64,000 nt of DNA, taken from NCBI GenBank assembly GCA_902616145.1, contig CACMRM010000002.1, positions 1 to 64,000 of the forward strand, given 5' to 3'. The notes beneath the pieces were generated by a model. It saw nothing but the letters and a program-made list of their open reading frames with translations, had not been told where the DNA came from and did no database searches. Positions 1 through 9,539 of the stretch are shown here, piece after piece. Both the position numbers and the translations under genes were made by a program. The stretch is from an uncultured Pelagibacteraceae bacterium (GTDB taxonomy: Bacteria > Pseudomonadota > Alphaproteobacteria > Pelagibacterales > Pelagibacteraceae). Position 1 is the stretch's first letter; each line of letters begins with the position of its first letter.

Positions 1-41
1 TTTCTACTATTTACATATTAAAACAAAAATAATATAAGACT

Positions 42-161
42 GTGCCTGGTGATTATTGCGAAGGGGTTACACCCGATCCCATTCCGAACTCGGAAGTTAA
101 GTCCTTCAGCGCCGATGGTACTTTGTCTTAAGATACGGGAGAGTAGGACGTTGCCAGGCTC
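42..161 (+). rRNA. rrf: 5S ribosomal RNA
   Basis: GCCTGGTGATTATTGCG...ACACCCGATCCCATTCCGAACTCGGAAGTTAAG...GCCAGGC; terminal GCCTGG/CCAGGC pairing and the conserved 5S core. Ends approximate. Confidence 0.93.
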
Positions 162-168
162 AAATATT

Positions 169-294
169 ATGAAAGTAGCTAGTTCATTAAAATCGTTAAA
201 AAAAAGAGATTTAAACTCTAAGCTAGTAAAGCGCAGAGGAAAGCTTTACGTTATCAACAAAAAAAATCCTAAATTTAAAGCTCGTCAAGGCTAG
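169..294 (+). CDS. rpmJ: 50S ribosomal protein L36, Cys-less type
   Basis: [41 protein letters not shown]; the longer ORF 49..294 runs through 5S and is spurious upstream. Confidence 0.92.
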   Translation: MKVASSLKSLKKRDLNSKLVKRRGKLYVINKKNPKFKARQG

Positions 295-297
295 TTC

Positions 298-408
298 ATG
301 AGCGAAAACGACTTTAAAAAAACTTATAATGGTTTTACCAAATTTGTATTATGGGGAACAGTTGTAGTAATATTTATATTGGTAATATTAGCAGTTACTT
401 TGCTTTAA
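298..408 (+). CDS. small membrane protein resembling aa3-type cytochrome c oxidase subunit IV (COX4_pro_2-like)
   Basis: MSENDFKKTYNGFTKFVLWGTVVVIFILVILAVTLL: short N-terminus with TYxGF then one TM helix; not in the ORF track (36 aa). Confidence 0.65.
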   Translation: MSENDFKKTYNGFTKFVLWGTVVVIFILVILAVTLL

Positions 409-427
409 AATCAAAAAGAAAAATTAA

Positions 428-1522
428 ATGATAATTGGTTCAATAAAAGAAGATTTAACATTAGAAAAAAGAGTTTCGATTACTCCTGAGTCAGCAAAAA
501 ATATAATAGGTTTAGGATTAAAAGTGTGTATTGAAAAGAATTATGCTAGTCATTTAGGCATCTCAGATAGTGATTATGAAAAAGTTGGAGTTGAAATCAA
601 AGATTCGACCATTGAAGTTATGAATTCAAGTAATTTAATTATCAAAGTCAATTGCCCTTCAGACAATGAGATAAATACATTTAAGGAAAAGACTATTTTA
701 ATTGGAATGCTTAATCCATCAAAAAATAAAAATCAAATAACTAAAATTATTAAAAAAAATATTAAAATTTTTTCACTTGAGTTACTTCCTCGTATTACAC
801 GTGCACAATCAATGGACGTATTATCTTCTCAATCAAATTTAGCTGGTTACAGAGCAGTAGTTGACTGTGTTGCTGAATTTGAAAAAGCTGTACCAATGAT
901 GATGACAGCTGCAGGCACAGTGCCAGCCGCTAAGATTCTTATAATTGGAGCTGGTGTTGCAGGTTTACAAGCAATTGCAACTGCTAAAAGATTGGGTGCA
1001 ATTGTTTCAGCTACAGACGTTAGAGCAGCATCTAAAGAGCAAGTTGAAAGCTTAGGTGGAAAATTTTTGACCGTTGAACAGACTGAAGATATGGAGACGG
1101 CAGGAGGATATGCAAAAGAAGCGTCAGAGGATTATAAAAAAAAACAAGCTGAGATGATGAAAGATGCTTTGAAAAAAAATGATATTGTAATTTGCACTGC
1201 ATTGATCCCTGGTAAACCTGCCCCAAGAATTTTAACTGAGGATTTAGTAAAATCAATGAAACCTGGATCTATTATTTATGATTTGGCTGCTGAACAAGGA
1301 GGGAATTCAGCTTTCTCAGAGTCCGGTAAAATAAATATAGTTCAAGGAATAAAGGTAATAGGAGTGAAAAATTTAATGAATAGTTTACCTCTTACTGCTT
1401 CAAGTTTATATGCTAAAAACTTGTTCAGTTTCATAAGAAATTTGTACAGTAGAGACAAAAAAGATTTTAATGTTAATTTAGAAGACGAGATAATCTTAAA
1501 ATCACTAATAAAAGAGGTTTAA
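428..1522 (+). CDS. pntAA: NAD(P) transhydrogenase subunit alpha part 1
   Basis: GAGVAGLQAIATAKRLGAIVSATDVR NAD-binding motif; followed by pntAB and pntB. Confidence 0.95.
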   Translation: MIIGSIKEDLTLEKRVSITPESAKNIIGLGLKVCIEKNYASHLGISDSDYEKVGVEIKDSTIEVMNSSNLIIKVNCPSDNEINTFKEKTILIGMLNPSKNKNQITKIIKKNIKIFSLELLPRITRAQSMDVLSSQSNLAGYRAVVDCVAEFEKAVPMMMTAAGTVPAAKILIIGAGVAGLQAIATAKRLGAIVSATDVRAASKEQVESLGGKFLTVEQTEDMETAGGYAKEASEDYKKKQAEMMKDALKKNDIVICTALIPGKPAPRILTEDLVKSMKPGSIIYDLAAEQGGNSAFSESGKINIVQGIKVIGVKNLMNSLPLTASSLYAKNLFSFIRNLYSRDKKDFNVNLEDEIILKSLIKEV

Positions 1523-1524
1523 TT

Positions 1525-1836
1525 ATGGAAATAGATCCGTTTATATTTAGGTTAAGCATATTTATTTTGTCAATTTTTATAGGATATTATGTTGTATGGA
1601 GTGTAACACCATCTCTTCATACTCCTTTAATGTCTGTAACTAACGCAATTTCCTCAGTTATAATTGTAGGCGCGATAATAGCTGCACTTGCTGGGTCCTC
1701 AAGCAATGTTTTTGATATATCAAGTATTTTTGGATTTTTAGCTATTGTGCTAGCCGCCATAAACATCTTTGGAGGATTTTTAGTTACTCAAAGAATGCTT
1801 CAAATGTACAAAAAAAAGAAAGAAAAAAATAAATAA
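1525..1836 (+). CDS. pntAB: NAD(P) transhydrogenase subunit alpha part 2 (membrane)
   Basis: 103-aa hydrophobic protein with PLMSVTNAISSVIIVGA motif. Confidence 0.93.
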   Translation: MEIDPFIFRLSIFILSIFIGYYVVWSVTPSLHTPLMSVTNAISSVIIVGAIIAALAGSSSNVFDISSIFGFLAIVLAAINIFGGFLVTQRMLQMYKKKKEKNK

Positions 1837-3239
1837 TGATAACTCCAAATTTGTCAGCAATTTTTTATTTAATTTCAGGCATTCTTTTTATACTTGCTCT
1901 GAGGGGATTATCATCACCAGATACATCGAGGCAAGGAAATTATTTTGGGATCGCAGGAATGATAATCGCGATTGTTGTAACTTTTTTATCTATTGGCAGC
2001 TTTTCTACATCTTTAGCTTATGTTGTAATTTTTTTAATAATTGGCGGAGCAATTGGAGCATTTATTGCCTTTAAAATTCCAATGACAGCTATGCCAGAAC
2101 TGGTAGCAGGCTTCCATAGTTTAGTTGGTTTAGCTGCAGTTTTTGTCGCTATAGCAGCATTTTTAAATCCGGAATCCTTTAATTTAGGAGTGATAGGAGG
2201 CATTAAATTAGCTAGCCTAATTGAAATGTCTATTGGCGCAGCAGTAGGAGCGATAACTTTTTCTGGTTCTATAATAGCTTTTTTAAAATTAAGAGGAATA
2301 ATGTCTGGTTCTCCAATTATTTTTACTGGTCAACATTTTTTAAATTTAACATTAGGAATAGGAATTTTTATTTTAATCTTTTATTTATGTAAAACTCAGT
2401 CAGCAAATATTTTTTGGACTGTAATAATCATTTCTTTTTTGGTTGGTATTTTATTAATTATACCAATCGGCGGCGCTGACATGCCGGTAGTAATTTCTAT
2501 GCTTAACTCATACTCAGGTTGGGCAGCAGCAGGTATTGGATTTACATTGGAAAATACCGCTTTAATCATTACTGGCGCTCTAGTAGGTTCATCTGGAGCA
2601 ATTCTTTCTTACATAATGTGTAAGGCTATGAATAGATCTTTTGTGAGTGTAATACTTGGCGGTTTTGGTGCAGATAGCTCCGCTGAAGATAAGAAAGAAG
2701 AGAAAGATCAAAAACCCGTAAAAAGTGGAAATGCTGAAGATGCAGCTTTTTTAATGAAAAATGCTTCATCTGTTATCATTGTTCCAGGTTATGGAATGGC
2801 AGTAGCTCAAGCTCAACACGCATTAAGAGAGATGGTAGATAAATTAAAAAAAAATGATATCAAGGTTACATACGCTATCCATCCAGTTGCTGGCAGGATG
2901 CCTGGGCATATGAACGTTCTTTTGGCAGAAGCAAACGTACCTTATGATGAAGTTTTCGAGTTAGAGGATATAAATAATGATTTTGCAAATTCCGATGTTG
3001 CATTTGTTATTGGAGCAAATGACGTAACAAATCCTGTTGCCAAAACAGATCCGAAAAGTCCAATTTTCGGTATGCCAGTGTTAGATGTTGAAAAATGCAA
3101 ATCCGTTTTGTTTGTTAAAAGAAGTTTATCGCCAGGATATGCAGGAATAGATAATGAATTATTTTATAAAGAAAATACATTAATGCTGTTTGCTGATGCT
3201 AAAAAGATGACAGAGGATATTGTTAAAAATTTAGACTAA
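1836..3239 (+). CDS. pntB: NAD(P) transhydrogenase subunit beta
   Basis: GADMPVVISMLNSYSGWAAAGIGFTL and VIGANDVTNPVAKTDPKSPIFGMPVLDVEK motifs. Confidence 0.96.
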   Translation: MITPNLSAIFYLISGILFILALRGLSSPDTSRQGNYFGIAGMIIAIVVTFLSIGSFSTSLAYVVIFLIIGGAIGAFIAFKIPMTAMPELVAGFHSLVGLAAVFVAIAAFLNPESFNLGVIGGIKLASLIEMSIGAAVGAITFSGSIIAFLKLRGIMSGSPIIFTGQHFLNLTLGIGIFILIFYLCKTQSANIFWTVIIISFLVGILLIIPIGGADMPVVISMLNSYSGWAAAGIGFTLENTALIITGALVGSSGAILSYIMCKAMNRSFVSVILGGFGADSSAEDKKEEKDQKPVKSGNAEDAAFLMKNASSVIIVPGYGMAVAQAQHALREMVDKLKKNDIKVTYAIHPVAGRMPGHMNVLLAEANVPYDEVFELEDINNDFANSDVAFVIGANDVTNPVAKTDPKSPIFGMPVLDVEKCKSVLFVKRSLSPGYAGIDNELFYKENTLMLFADAKKMTEDIVKNLD

Positions 3240-3937
3240 TGAAAACAAAAATATTCTGTGATATAGCTGACTTTAAAATAATTAAATATTTCAATAATAA
3301 ATCTTTTGTCGATGGATTTACGACTAATCCTAGTTTAATGAGATTAGCTGGAGCTAAAAATTATAAAAATTATTCTTTAAAAATTTTAAAAATTTGTAAA
3401 AAAAAACCAATTTCCTTTGAGGTATTTGCTGACAATTTTGAGGATATGCTCAAACAAGCCTATGAAATAAATTCTTGGGGAGAAAACGTTTATGTCAAAA
3501 TCCCGGTTGTTAATTCTAAAGGAGTATTTACTGGATCAGTAATCAAGGAATTAAGTGTTAAAGGAGTAAAATTGAATATAACTGCGGTCTATACATTTGA
3601 ACAAACTCGAAAAATTTATGAAAAATTGAGCAAAAAAACAAAATCTATTATATCTATATTTGCTGGACGAATGGCGGACAAAGGTAAAGATCCAATTCCA
3701 ATATTCAAAAAAAGTATCTCTTTAACAAAAAAAAATCAAAATATTGAAATACTTTGGGCTAGCACTAGAGAGGCATATAATTTCATCCAAGCCAAACAGT
3801 TAAACTGTAATATAATTACAATGCCTCCAAAGGTAATAAATCAAATAAATAATTTTGGAAAAAGCTTTAATGATATGACAATTGATACTGTTAGAGGTTT
3901 TTTAAAAGACAGCAAAAAATCAAATTTTAAATTATAA
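3239..3937 (+). CDS. transaldolase family protein
   Basis: DGFTTNPSLM, VKIPV, NITAVYT motifs of the transaldolase/FSA family. Confidence 0.85.
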   Translation: MKTKIFCDIADFKIIKYFNNKSFVDGFTTNPSLMRLAGAKNYKNYSLKILKICKKKPISFEVFADNFEDMLKQAYEINSWGENVYVKIPVVNSKGVFTGSVIKELSVKGVKLNITAVYTFEQTRKIYEKLSKKTKSIISIFAGRMADKGKDPIPIFKKSISLTKKNQNIEILWASTREAYNFIQAKQLNCNIITMPPKVINQINNFGKSFNDMTIDTVRGFLKDSKKSNFKL

Positions 3938-3938
3938 A

Positions 3939-4015
<77 letters not shown>

Positions 4016-4020
4016 ATAAA

Positions 4021-4224
4021 TTATTTTTTTTTTATGTTTATTGCTTGTAGTTTGTCTTTTTCCTCTTTTATATCGTAACAGATTACTTGCTCTTCCTTAA
4101 GAACTCTTAACTTTGACTCTTCAAGCGCAGAAACATGTAAAAAAATATCCTTTTTTGTTTTATCATCTGTTATAAATCCATATCCTTTTTTAGCATTGAA
4201 CCACTTCACTTTACCAGACGGCAT
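4021..4224 (-). CDS. cold-shock domain protein
   Basis: MPSGKVKWFNAKKGYGFITDDKTKKDIFLHVSAL; start placed at ATG 4224, preceded by AGAGGA, rather than track start 4239. Confidence 0.93.
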   Translation of the reverse strand: MPSGKVKWFNAKKGYGFITDDKTKKDIFLHVSALEESKLRVLKEEQVICYDIKEEKDKLQAINIKKK

Positions 4225-4257
4225 TTTAAATCCTCTCATTTTAATTAAATCTAATAT

Positions 4258-4452
4258 TTAATATCTATTTTTAAGTTTTTGGAGTTTTTTAATTCTCTTT
4301 AGATTCTCTGTTTGAACTCTCTTTTTCCTCTCTGAGGGTTTTTCATAAGTGCTTTTCATTTTCATTATTTTAAAAAAACCTTCTTTTTGAAGTTTCCTTT
4401 TAAGAACTCTTATTGCTTGTTCAACATTATTATCTTTAACGTCTATTTTAAT
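4258..4452 (-). CDS. rpsU: 30S ribosomal protein S21 (probable ATT start)
   Basis: (M)KIDVKDNNVEQAIRVLKRKLQKEGFFKIMKMKSTYEKPSERKKRVQTENLKRIKKLQKLKNRY; preceded by GGAGG-TTTTT-ATT; no ATG/GTG/TTG between the upstream in-frame TAA and the conserved body. Confidence 0.88.
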   Translation of the reverse strand: MKIDVKDNNVEQAIRVLKRKLQKEGFFKIMKMKSTYEKPSERKKRVQTENLKRIKKLQKLKNRY

Positions 4453-4502
4453 AAAAACCTCCAGTCGTTTTGATGCTTGTTATCATTTGAATCTTAATTT
4501 GT

Positions 4503-5087
4503 CTATAGTGATGCCGCTTGCGCCTTTTTTTCTTCTCTTATTTTAGCTTTTTTCTCTCTTTCAACTCTTCTTTTAGCTTTATCTAAACTTTTTTGAAAAG
4601 CTTCTTGAGAACATAAAGCTAAAATTACTGGGTCTCTGGGCTTTAAATTTGAAAAATTCCAATAACTTCTTTTCCTAATTAATGAAACTGTTCCTTTTGT
4701 ACTGCCTACAAGCTTAGAAATCTGGCCATCTGTTAATTCAGACGCATTTTTACAAAGCCATAAAATTGCATCAGGCCTATCTTGTCTTTTAGATAAAGGA
4801 GTATATTTTGGTTTCTTTCTCTCTTTGAGTTGGACTTCATCTAGTTTTTTTATCAAATTTAATTTTTTTGTAGGATCTTTAGAGCAAGTCTCTATTTCAC
4901 TTCTAGATAATTGGCCAGCTAAGATTGGATTATAAGCTTTAATACCTTTTGCTACATCTCCGTCTGCAATGCCTTTAACCTCTAGCTCATGCAAATTACA
5001 AAATTCAGCGATTTGCTTGAAAGTTAAAGTAGTATTTTCAACTAACCAAACAGCTGTAGCTTTTGGCATGAATGGCGCATCTGGCAT
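4503..5087 (-). CDS. DUF1013 / TrcR-type cell cycle regulator
   Basis: MPDAPFMPKATAVWLVENTTLTFKQIAEFCNLHELEVKGIADG matches the alphaproteobacterial DUF1013 family. Confidence 0.85.
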   Translation of the reverse strand: MPDAPFMPKATAVWLVENTTLTFKQIAEFCNLHELEVKGIADGDVAKGIKAYNPILAGQLSRSEIETCSKDPTKKLNLIKKLDEVQLKERKKPKYTPLSKRQDRPDAILWLCKNASELTDGQISKLVGSTKGTVSLIRKRSYWNFSNLKPRDPVILALCSQEAFQKSLDKAKRRVEREKKAKIREEKKAQAASL

Positions 5088-5090
5088 AAA

Positions 5091-5315
5091 TTATTTTTTT
5101 GATCTCAGGTTACTAAATTTTTTATTATATTTACTCACTCGACCTTTATCTAATATTTTTTGTGATCCACCAGTCCAGGCATAATGAGACTTTGGATCTA
5201 TATCTAATTTTAAAGTATCGTTTTCTTTACCCCAAGTAGAACGTGTCTCAAACTCAGTCCCATCAGTCATGACTACTTTTATTTTATGATATTTTGGGTG
5301 AATATTTTTTTTCAT
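5091..5315 (-). CDS. rpmE: 50S ribosomal protein L31, Cys-less type
   Basis: [50 protein letters not shown]. Confidence 0.94.
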   Translation of the reverse strand: MKKNIHPKYHKIKVVMTDGTEFETRSTWGKENDTLKLDIDPKSHYAWTGGSQKILDKGRVSKYNKKFSNLRSKK

Positions 5316-5342
5316 GACAAATTTTTATATTAATAATTGTTT

Positions 5343-6149
5343 CTACTCAATATCTTTTTTTATGACTAAGTCTTGTAATTCTCTATGAATCATCGAATTC
5401 GTGGCTATTACATTCTTTTTACTAGACAAACTTTTATCTTCATCAAAAAAGTCGAAAAATCCTCCAGCCTCTCTTAAAATAATCGACCCTGCTGCATAAT
5501 CCCAATAACTAAGTTCTCTGTGCCAGCAACCGTCAAATCTGCCGCACGCTACATAAGCAATATCTAAAGCTGCGCTTCCAAATTTTCTTATTGGAAAATG
5601 TACTGTCTTTGAAACATCAACATATTCTGAAAAAATTTTTTCCTTTATTTTACTTGAGTGCTTGGGACCTCCTGTTACTAGAAATGAATCTTTTAATTTT
5701 TTTTTATTCGACACTCTAATTCTTGAGTTATTTAGATAAGCACCATTACCCTTTTCAGCTAAAAACATTTCATTTTTTATAGGATCAAAAATCACTCCAC
5801 ATTTGATTTCTTTTTCTTCTTCATAACCTATAGAAATCGCGAATTGGGGAAGTCCATTTAAAAAATTTGATGTACCATCTATAGGATCAATAATCCATTT
5901 ATTTTTTTCGTTCGATTTATTAATTATTCCAGCTTCCTCAGTAACAAACCCATAATCTGGATGAGCTTTTTGCAATTCGTTAATTATTATTTTTTCAGTT
6001 CTTTTATCTGCTGATGATACAAAATCACCTGGTCCCTTCGAAGATACTTGTAAATTCTCTATTTCACCGAAATCTCTAATTAAAGATTTAGAGGCTTTCA
6101 TACATGCTTTAACTATTAAATTAATTTGTGGTGAGTTTAACCTCATCAA
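5343..6149 (-). CDS. suhB: inositol monophosphatase family protein
   Basis: IIDPIDGTSNFLNGLPQFAISIG and WDYAAGSIILREAGG motifs. Confidence 0.9.
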   Translation of the reverse strand: MMRLNSPQINLIVKACMKASKSLIRDFGEIENLQVSSKGPGDFVSSADKRTEKIIINELQKAHPDYGFVTEEAGIINKSNEKNKWIIDPIDGTSNFLNGLPQFAISIGYEEEKEIKCGVIFDPIKNEMFLAEKGNGAYLNNSRIRVSNKKKLKDSFLVTGGPKHSSKIKEKIFSEYVDVSKTVHFPIRKFGSAALDIAYVACGRFDGCWHRELSYWDYAAGSIILREAGGFFDFFDEDKSLSSKKNVIATNSMIHRELQDLVIKKDIE

Positions 6150-6709
6150 CCAACTCTCTTTACATATTCTAAAGTTCGAGTGTCAATTATGACCTTCTCT
6201 CCACTTTCTATAAACGGAGGTACGTTTATTTTGATTCCACAATCTAATAAGGCAGGCTTATATGATGAAGAAGCTGTTTGATTTTTAATTGCAGCATCAG
6301 TTGTCTTAATTAAACACTCAACATTTTTTGGAAGTTCAATTGAAATTGGTTTATCTTCCATGAAAGAAATATTTACCTCTAAATTTTCCTTTAAAAGTTT
6401 AAACTGTTCTCCAATAATAAGATTTGGAATTTCTACTTGTTCAAAAGTTTTATTATCCATAAAATGACAGTTATCTCCATCTATATATAAAAAATTAAAT
6501 TTTTTTTCAGCTACCTCTGCTTTTTCCACTGTTTCACTAGATCTAAACCGCTCATTTAATTTTGTCCCCTTTATCACACTTTTGAGTTCAACTTGATTAA
6601 AAGCGCCACCCTTACCTGGTTTAACATGTTGAATTTTTAAGACATTCCAATAATCGTTTTTATGTTCGATTATCATTCCGGGTTTTATTTCATTAGCAGT
6701 TATTTTCAT
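6146..6709 (-). CDS. efp: elongation factor P
   Basis: MKITANEIKPGMIIEHKNDYWNVLKIQHVKPGKGGAFNQVELK. Confidence 0.95.
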   Translation of the reverse strand: MKITANEIKPGMIIEHKNDYWNVLKIQHVKPGKGGAFNQVELKSVIKGTKLNERFRSSETVEKAEVAEKKFNFLYIDGDNCHFMDNKTFEQVEIPNLIIGEQFKLLKENLEVNISFMEDKPISIELPKNVECLIKTTDAAIKNQTASSSYKPALLDCGIKINVPPFIESGEKVIIDTRTLEYVKRVG

Positions 6710-7308
6710 TTAAATTTACCAATCGCCTGTTCGGGTTTTAATTTTGGGTTATCCCAAATAAAACTTGATAATGCAATATATTTTGCACCAGCGTGCATCA
6801 ATTTTTTATAATTGAGGTTATTAATACCACCAATTACAACAATTGGTTTTTTAATATTTTTTTTTGCCCATTTTAAAATATGTAAATTTGCTTTTTTAGC
6901 ATTAGGTTTTAATCTTGACTTAAAAAAGGATCCAAAGGCAATATAATCCGCCTTATTCTCAATGGCATTATTTGCAAGGATTTTTGAATTATGACATGTA
7001 ATTCCTAAAATTTTCTTTTTGAGTTTTTTTCTTGCAACTTTAAAAGATCCATCAACTTGACCCATATGACACCCATCAGCTTTAATTTTAGAGGCTAAAC
7101 TAAAATAATCATTAATGATAAATTTCACTTTATGTTTAGTGGTAATTTTTTTTATTTTTTTAGAGATAAATAAAATTTTTTTTTGACTCGTATTTTTTAC
7201 TCTTAATTGAAAAAATTTTACATTTTTAAGCGACAATACTCTATCTAAACTAATGTAGAAACCCTGATTAATTTTATTTGGTGAAATTAAGTATACTAAT
7301 CTTTTCAA
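6706..7308 (-). CDS. thiE: thiamine phosphate synthase family protein
   Basis: FQLRVKN, FIINDYFSLASKIKADGCHMGQVDG, GITCHN, YIAFGSFF, VVIGGINN: TMP synthase-like TIM barrel. Confidence 0.8.
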   Translation of the reverse strand: MKRLVYLISPNKINQGFYISLDRVLSLKNVKFFQLRVKNTSQKKILFISKKIKKITTKHKVKFIINDYFSLASKIKADGCHMGQVDGSFKVARKKLKKKILGITCHNSKILANNAIENKADYIAFGSFFKSRLKPNAKKANLHILKWAKKNIKKPIVVIGGINNLNYKKLMHAGAKYIALSSFIWDNPKLKPEQAIGKFK

Positions 7309-7313
7309 AGGAA

Positions 7314-8330
7314 TTAGGCCGCAAACTCTTTCTCTAATTCTTCAGACCACTCCCCTTTAGATGAAAGACCATTCATTTTAGCCCTATGGTTAAAAGCTTT
7401 TTGGATATTTTCTATATTCTCTTGATTTTTCCCAAACTCTTTCAGCGCGCTTGCTTGCAATCCTCTTCCATAAGAGAAAGTGATTAAAAAATTACTATTA
7501 TTTATTTTGTTTATTTCATTTAAGTTTTTACTAGCTTCAATTTCTGACTGCCCACCTGACAAAAAAGCTATGCCAGGGACCTCGATTGGTACATTTTTTT
7601 TCAAACAATCTAAAGTTTTTTTAGCAATTTCTTCAGCGCTAGATTTATCTTTGCATTCTGAGCCAGGTATTATCATATTAGGTTTAAGAACAGTGCCTTT
7701 TAAATCAACTTTATGTAATTCAATTTCATTATAACACTCATTAAGCACATCTGTAGTAACTCGATAACATTCGTCAATATTGTGAGAACCATCCATCAAA
7801 ACTTCTGGTTCAACTATCGGTACCATTTTAGCTTCTTGCACTAAAGCAGCGTATCTTGCTAATGCGTGCGCATTAGACTTAATAGATTGGGCAGATGGAA
7901 ATTTATCTGAAATCTTATAAACAGCTCTCCATTTCGTAAATCTCGCGCCTAAATCATAATACTCTTTTAATCTTTCGCGTAAACCATCTAAACCCTCTGT
8001 TACAGTTTCATCGCTAGATCCAGCAAGAGGTTTAGCACCTTTATCAACTTTTATTCCTGGTACAGCTCCATGTTTAGAAATTAATTCTGGGATAGATGGA
8101 CCCAAGGTAGTTTTCTGTCTTATTGTTTCATCAAACAAAATCACTCCACCAATATAATTTTTCATTGCGCTCGAATTAAAAAGAGTTTGTCTAAAGTTCA
8201 ATCTATTTTTTTCAATGTTTTCTACATTTATACTTTTAAATCTCTTGGCGATTGTTCCAGTGCTCTCATCTGCAGCAAGAATACCTTTGCCTTTAGAGCA
8301 CATTTTTTTAGCAATTTCATTTAACGTCAT
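7314..8330 (-). CDS. class I fructose-bisphosphate aldolase
   Basis: GKGILAADESTGTIAKRF, FTKWRAVYKI, VEPEVLMDGSHNI, FLSGGQSEIEAS. Confidence 0.96.
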   Translation of the reverse strand: MTLNEIAKKMCSKGKGILAADESTGTIAKRFKSINVENIEKNRLNFRQTLFNSSAMKNYIGGVILFDETIRQKTTLGPSIPELISKHGAVPGIKVDKGAKPLAGSSDETVTEGLDGLRERLKEYYDLGARFTKWRAVYKISDKFPSAQSIKSNAHALARYAALVQEAKMVPIVEPEVLMDGSHNIDECYRVTTDVLNECYNEIELHKVDLKGTVLKPNMIIPGSECKDKSSAEEIAKKTLDCLKKNVPIEVPGIAFLSGGQSEIEASKNLNEINKINNSNFLITFSYGRGLQASALKEFGKNQENIENIQKAFNHRAKMNGLSSKGEWSEELEKEFAA

Positions 8331-8339
8331 AGCGATTAT

Positions 8340-9530
8340 TTATTTTAAAACACTTATACCAGGCAAGTCTTTTCCTTCTAAGTACTCTAAAAATGCCCCT
8401 CCTGCTGTTGATAAGTGAGAGAAAGTAAGTTTGTCATTACATTTGTTTATTGCTGCTAGAGTGTCTCCACCTCCAAGTACAGATATTAAAGATTTTTCTA
8501 AAGTATTCTTTGAGATGTTTTCAGCAATCGACATAGTTCCTCTTGAAAAATTTTCATTTTCAAAATACCCGGCTGGTCCATTCCACAGAACAGTATTTGA
8601 CTCATTAATCTTTTTTTTAATTTTTTTGATTGTATTGAAGCCAATATCTAAAATTATTTCATTTTCTTTAATCTCATTAAGATTTTTATTTTCACCAGTT
8701 CCCTCAAAGTCTGTTCCTACCATGCAATCTTCAGGTATAAATATTTTACAATTATGTACTTCTGCTTTCTTATAAATATTTGCTATTATTTCTTCTGTAT
8801 TTTTTTCAATTAAAGATTTACCAACTTTTAAATTTTTATGAACGAAAAAATTATTAGCCATTGCACCAACAATTACTATATTGTTTACTTTTTTAACAAG
8901 ATTAGTAATAACATTAATCTTTGTAGAGATTTTTGATCCTCCGATAATGCAAGTTACTGGTTCTTTTTTATTTTTTATTACAAGATTTATTGCGGTTATT
9001 TCTTTTTTTAATAATGGCCCAGCATAACTTTTTTTTACAAATTTTGTTATACTATGTACAGAAGCTTGTTTTCTATGAGAGCATGAAAATGCATCATTAA
9101 TATAAATATCTCCAAGTTCACCTAACTTTTTTGAAAAATCTTGGCCATCTTCGGTTTCCTCTTTAAAAAATCTTATATTCTCAATTAATATTACTTCACC
9201 CCCTTTTAGGTGAGAAAATTTTTCTTTGGTTTCACTGTCAAAAGTTCCCCTAAAAAAATAAACATTAGTTTTAAGCACATCTTTAAGATATTTGTAGACG
9301 GGTATTAAAGACAGGCTAGAGATATTAATTCCTTTTGGTCGACCTAAATGACTAATAATTATAATTTTTGCTTTTTTTTCTATAAGTCTATTTATAAAAG
9401 GTAAACATAAACTTATTCTTGTATCATCTTTTATAACTTTATCTTTAATTGGAACATTTAAATCTAATCTAAGAATTACCTTTTGATCTTTGATTTCTAA
9501 ATCGTCAGGAAAGAAATTTATTTCATCCAT
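8340..9530 (-). CDS. pgk: phosphoglycerate kinase
   Basis: VILRLDLNVPIKD, ISHLGRPKG, LWNGPAGYFE, SVLGGGDTLAAI. Confidence 0.97.
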   Translation of the reverse strand: MDEINFFPDDLEIKDQKVILRLDLNVPIKDKVIKDDTRISLCLPFINRLIEKKAKIIIISHLGRPKGINISSLSLIPVYKYLKDVLKTNVYFFRGTFDSETKEKFSHLKGGEVILIENIRFFKEETEDGQDFSKKLGELGDIYINDAFSCSHRKQASVHSITKFVKKSYAGPLLKKEITAINLVIKNKKEPVTCIIGGSKISTKINVITNLVKKVNNIVIVGAMANNFFVHKNLKVGKSLIEKNTEEIIANIYKKAEVHNCKIFIPEDCMVGTDFEGTGENKNLNEIKENEIILDIGFNTIKKIKKKINESNTVLWNGPAGYFENENFSRGTMSIAENISKNTLEKSLISVLGGGDTLAAINKCNDKLTFSHLSTAGGAFLEYLEGKDLPGISVLK

Positions 9531-9539
9531 CGACTTTTG

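Noticed and set aside
49-294. 81-aa ORF from the track spanning 5S and L36
   Set aside because: Upstream part is 5S rRNA; only 169..294 (L36) is credible.
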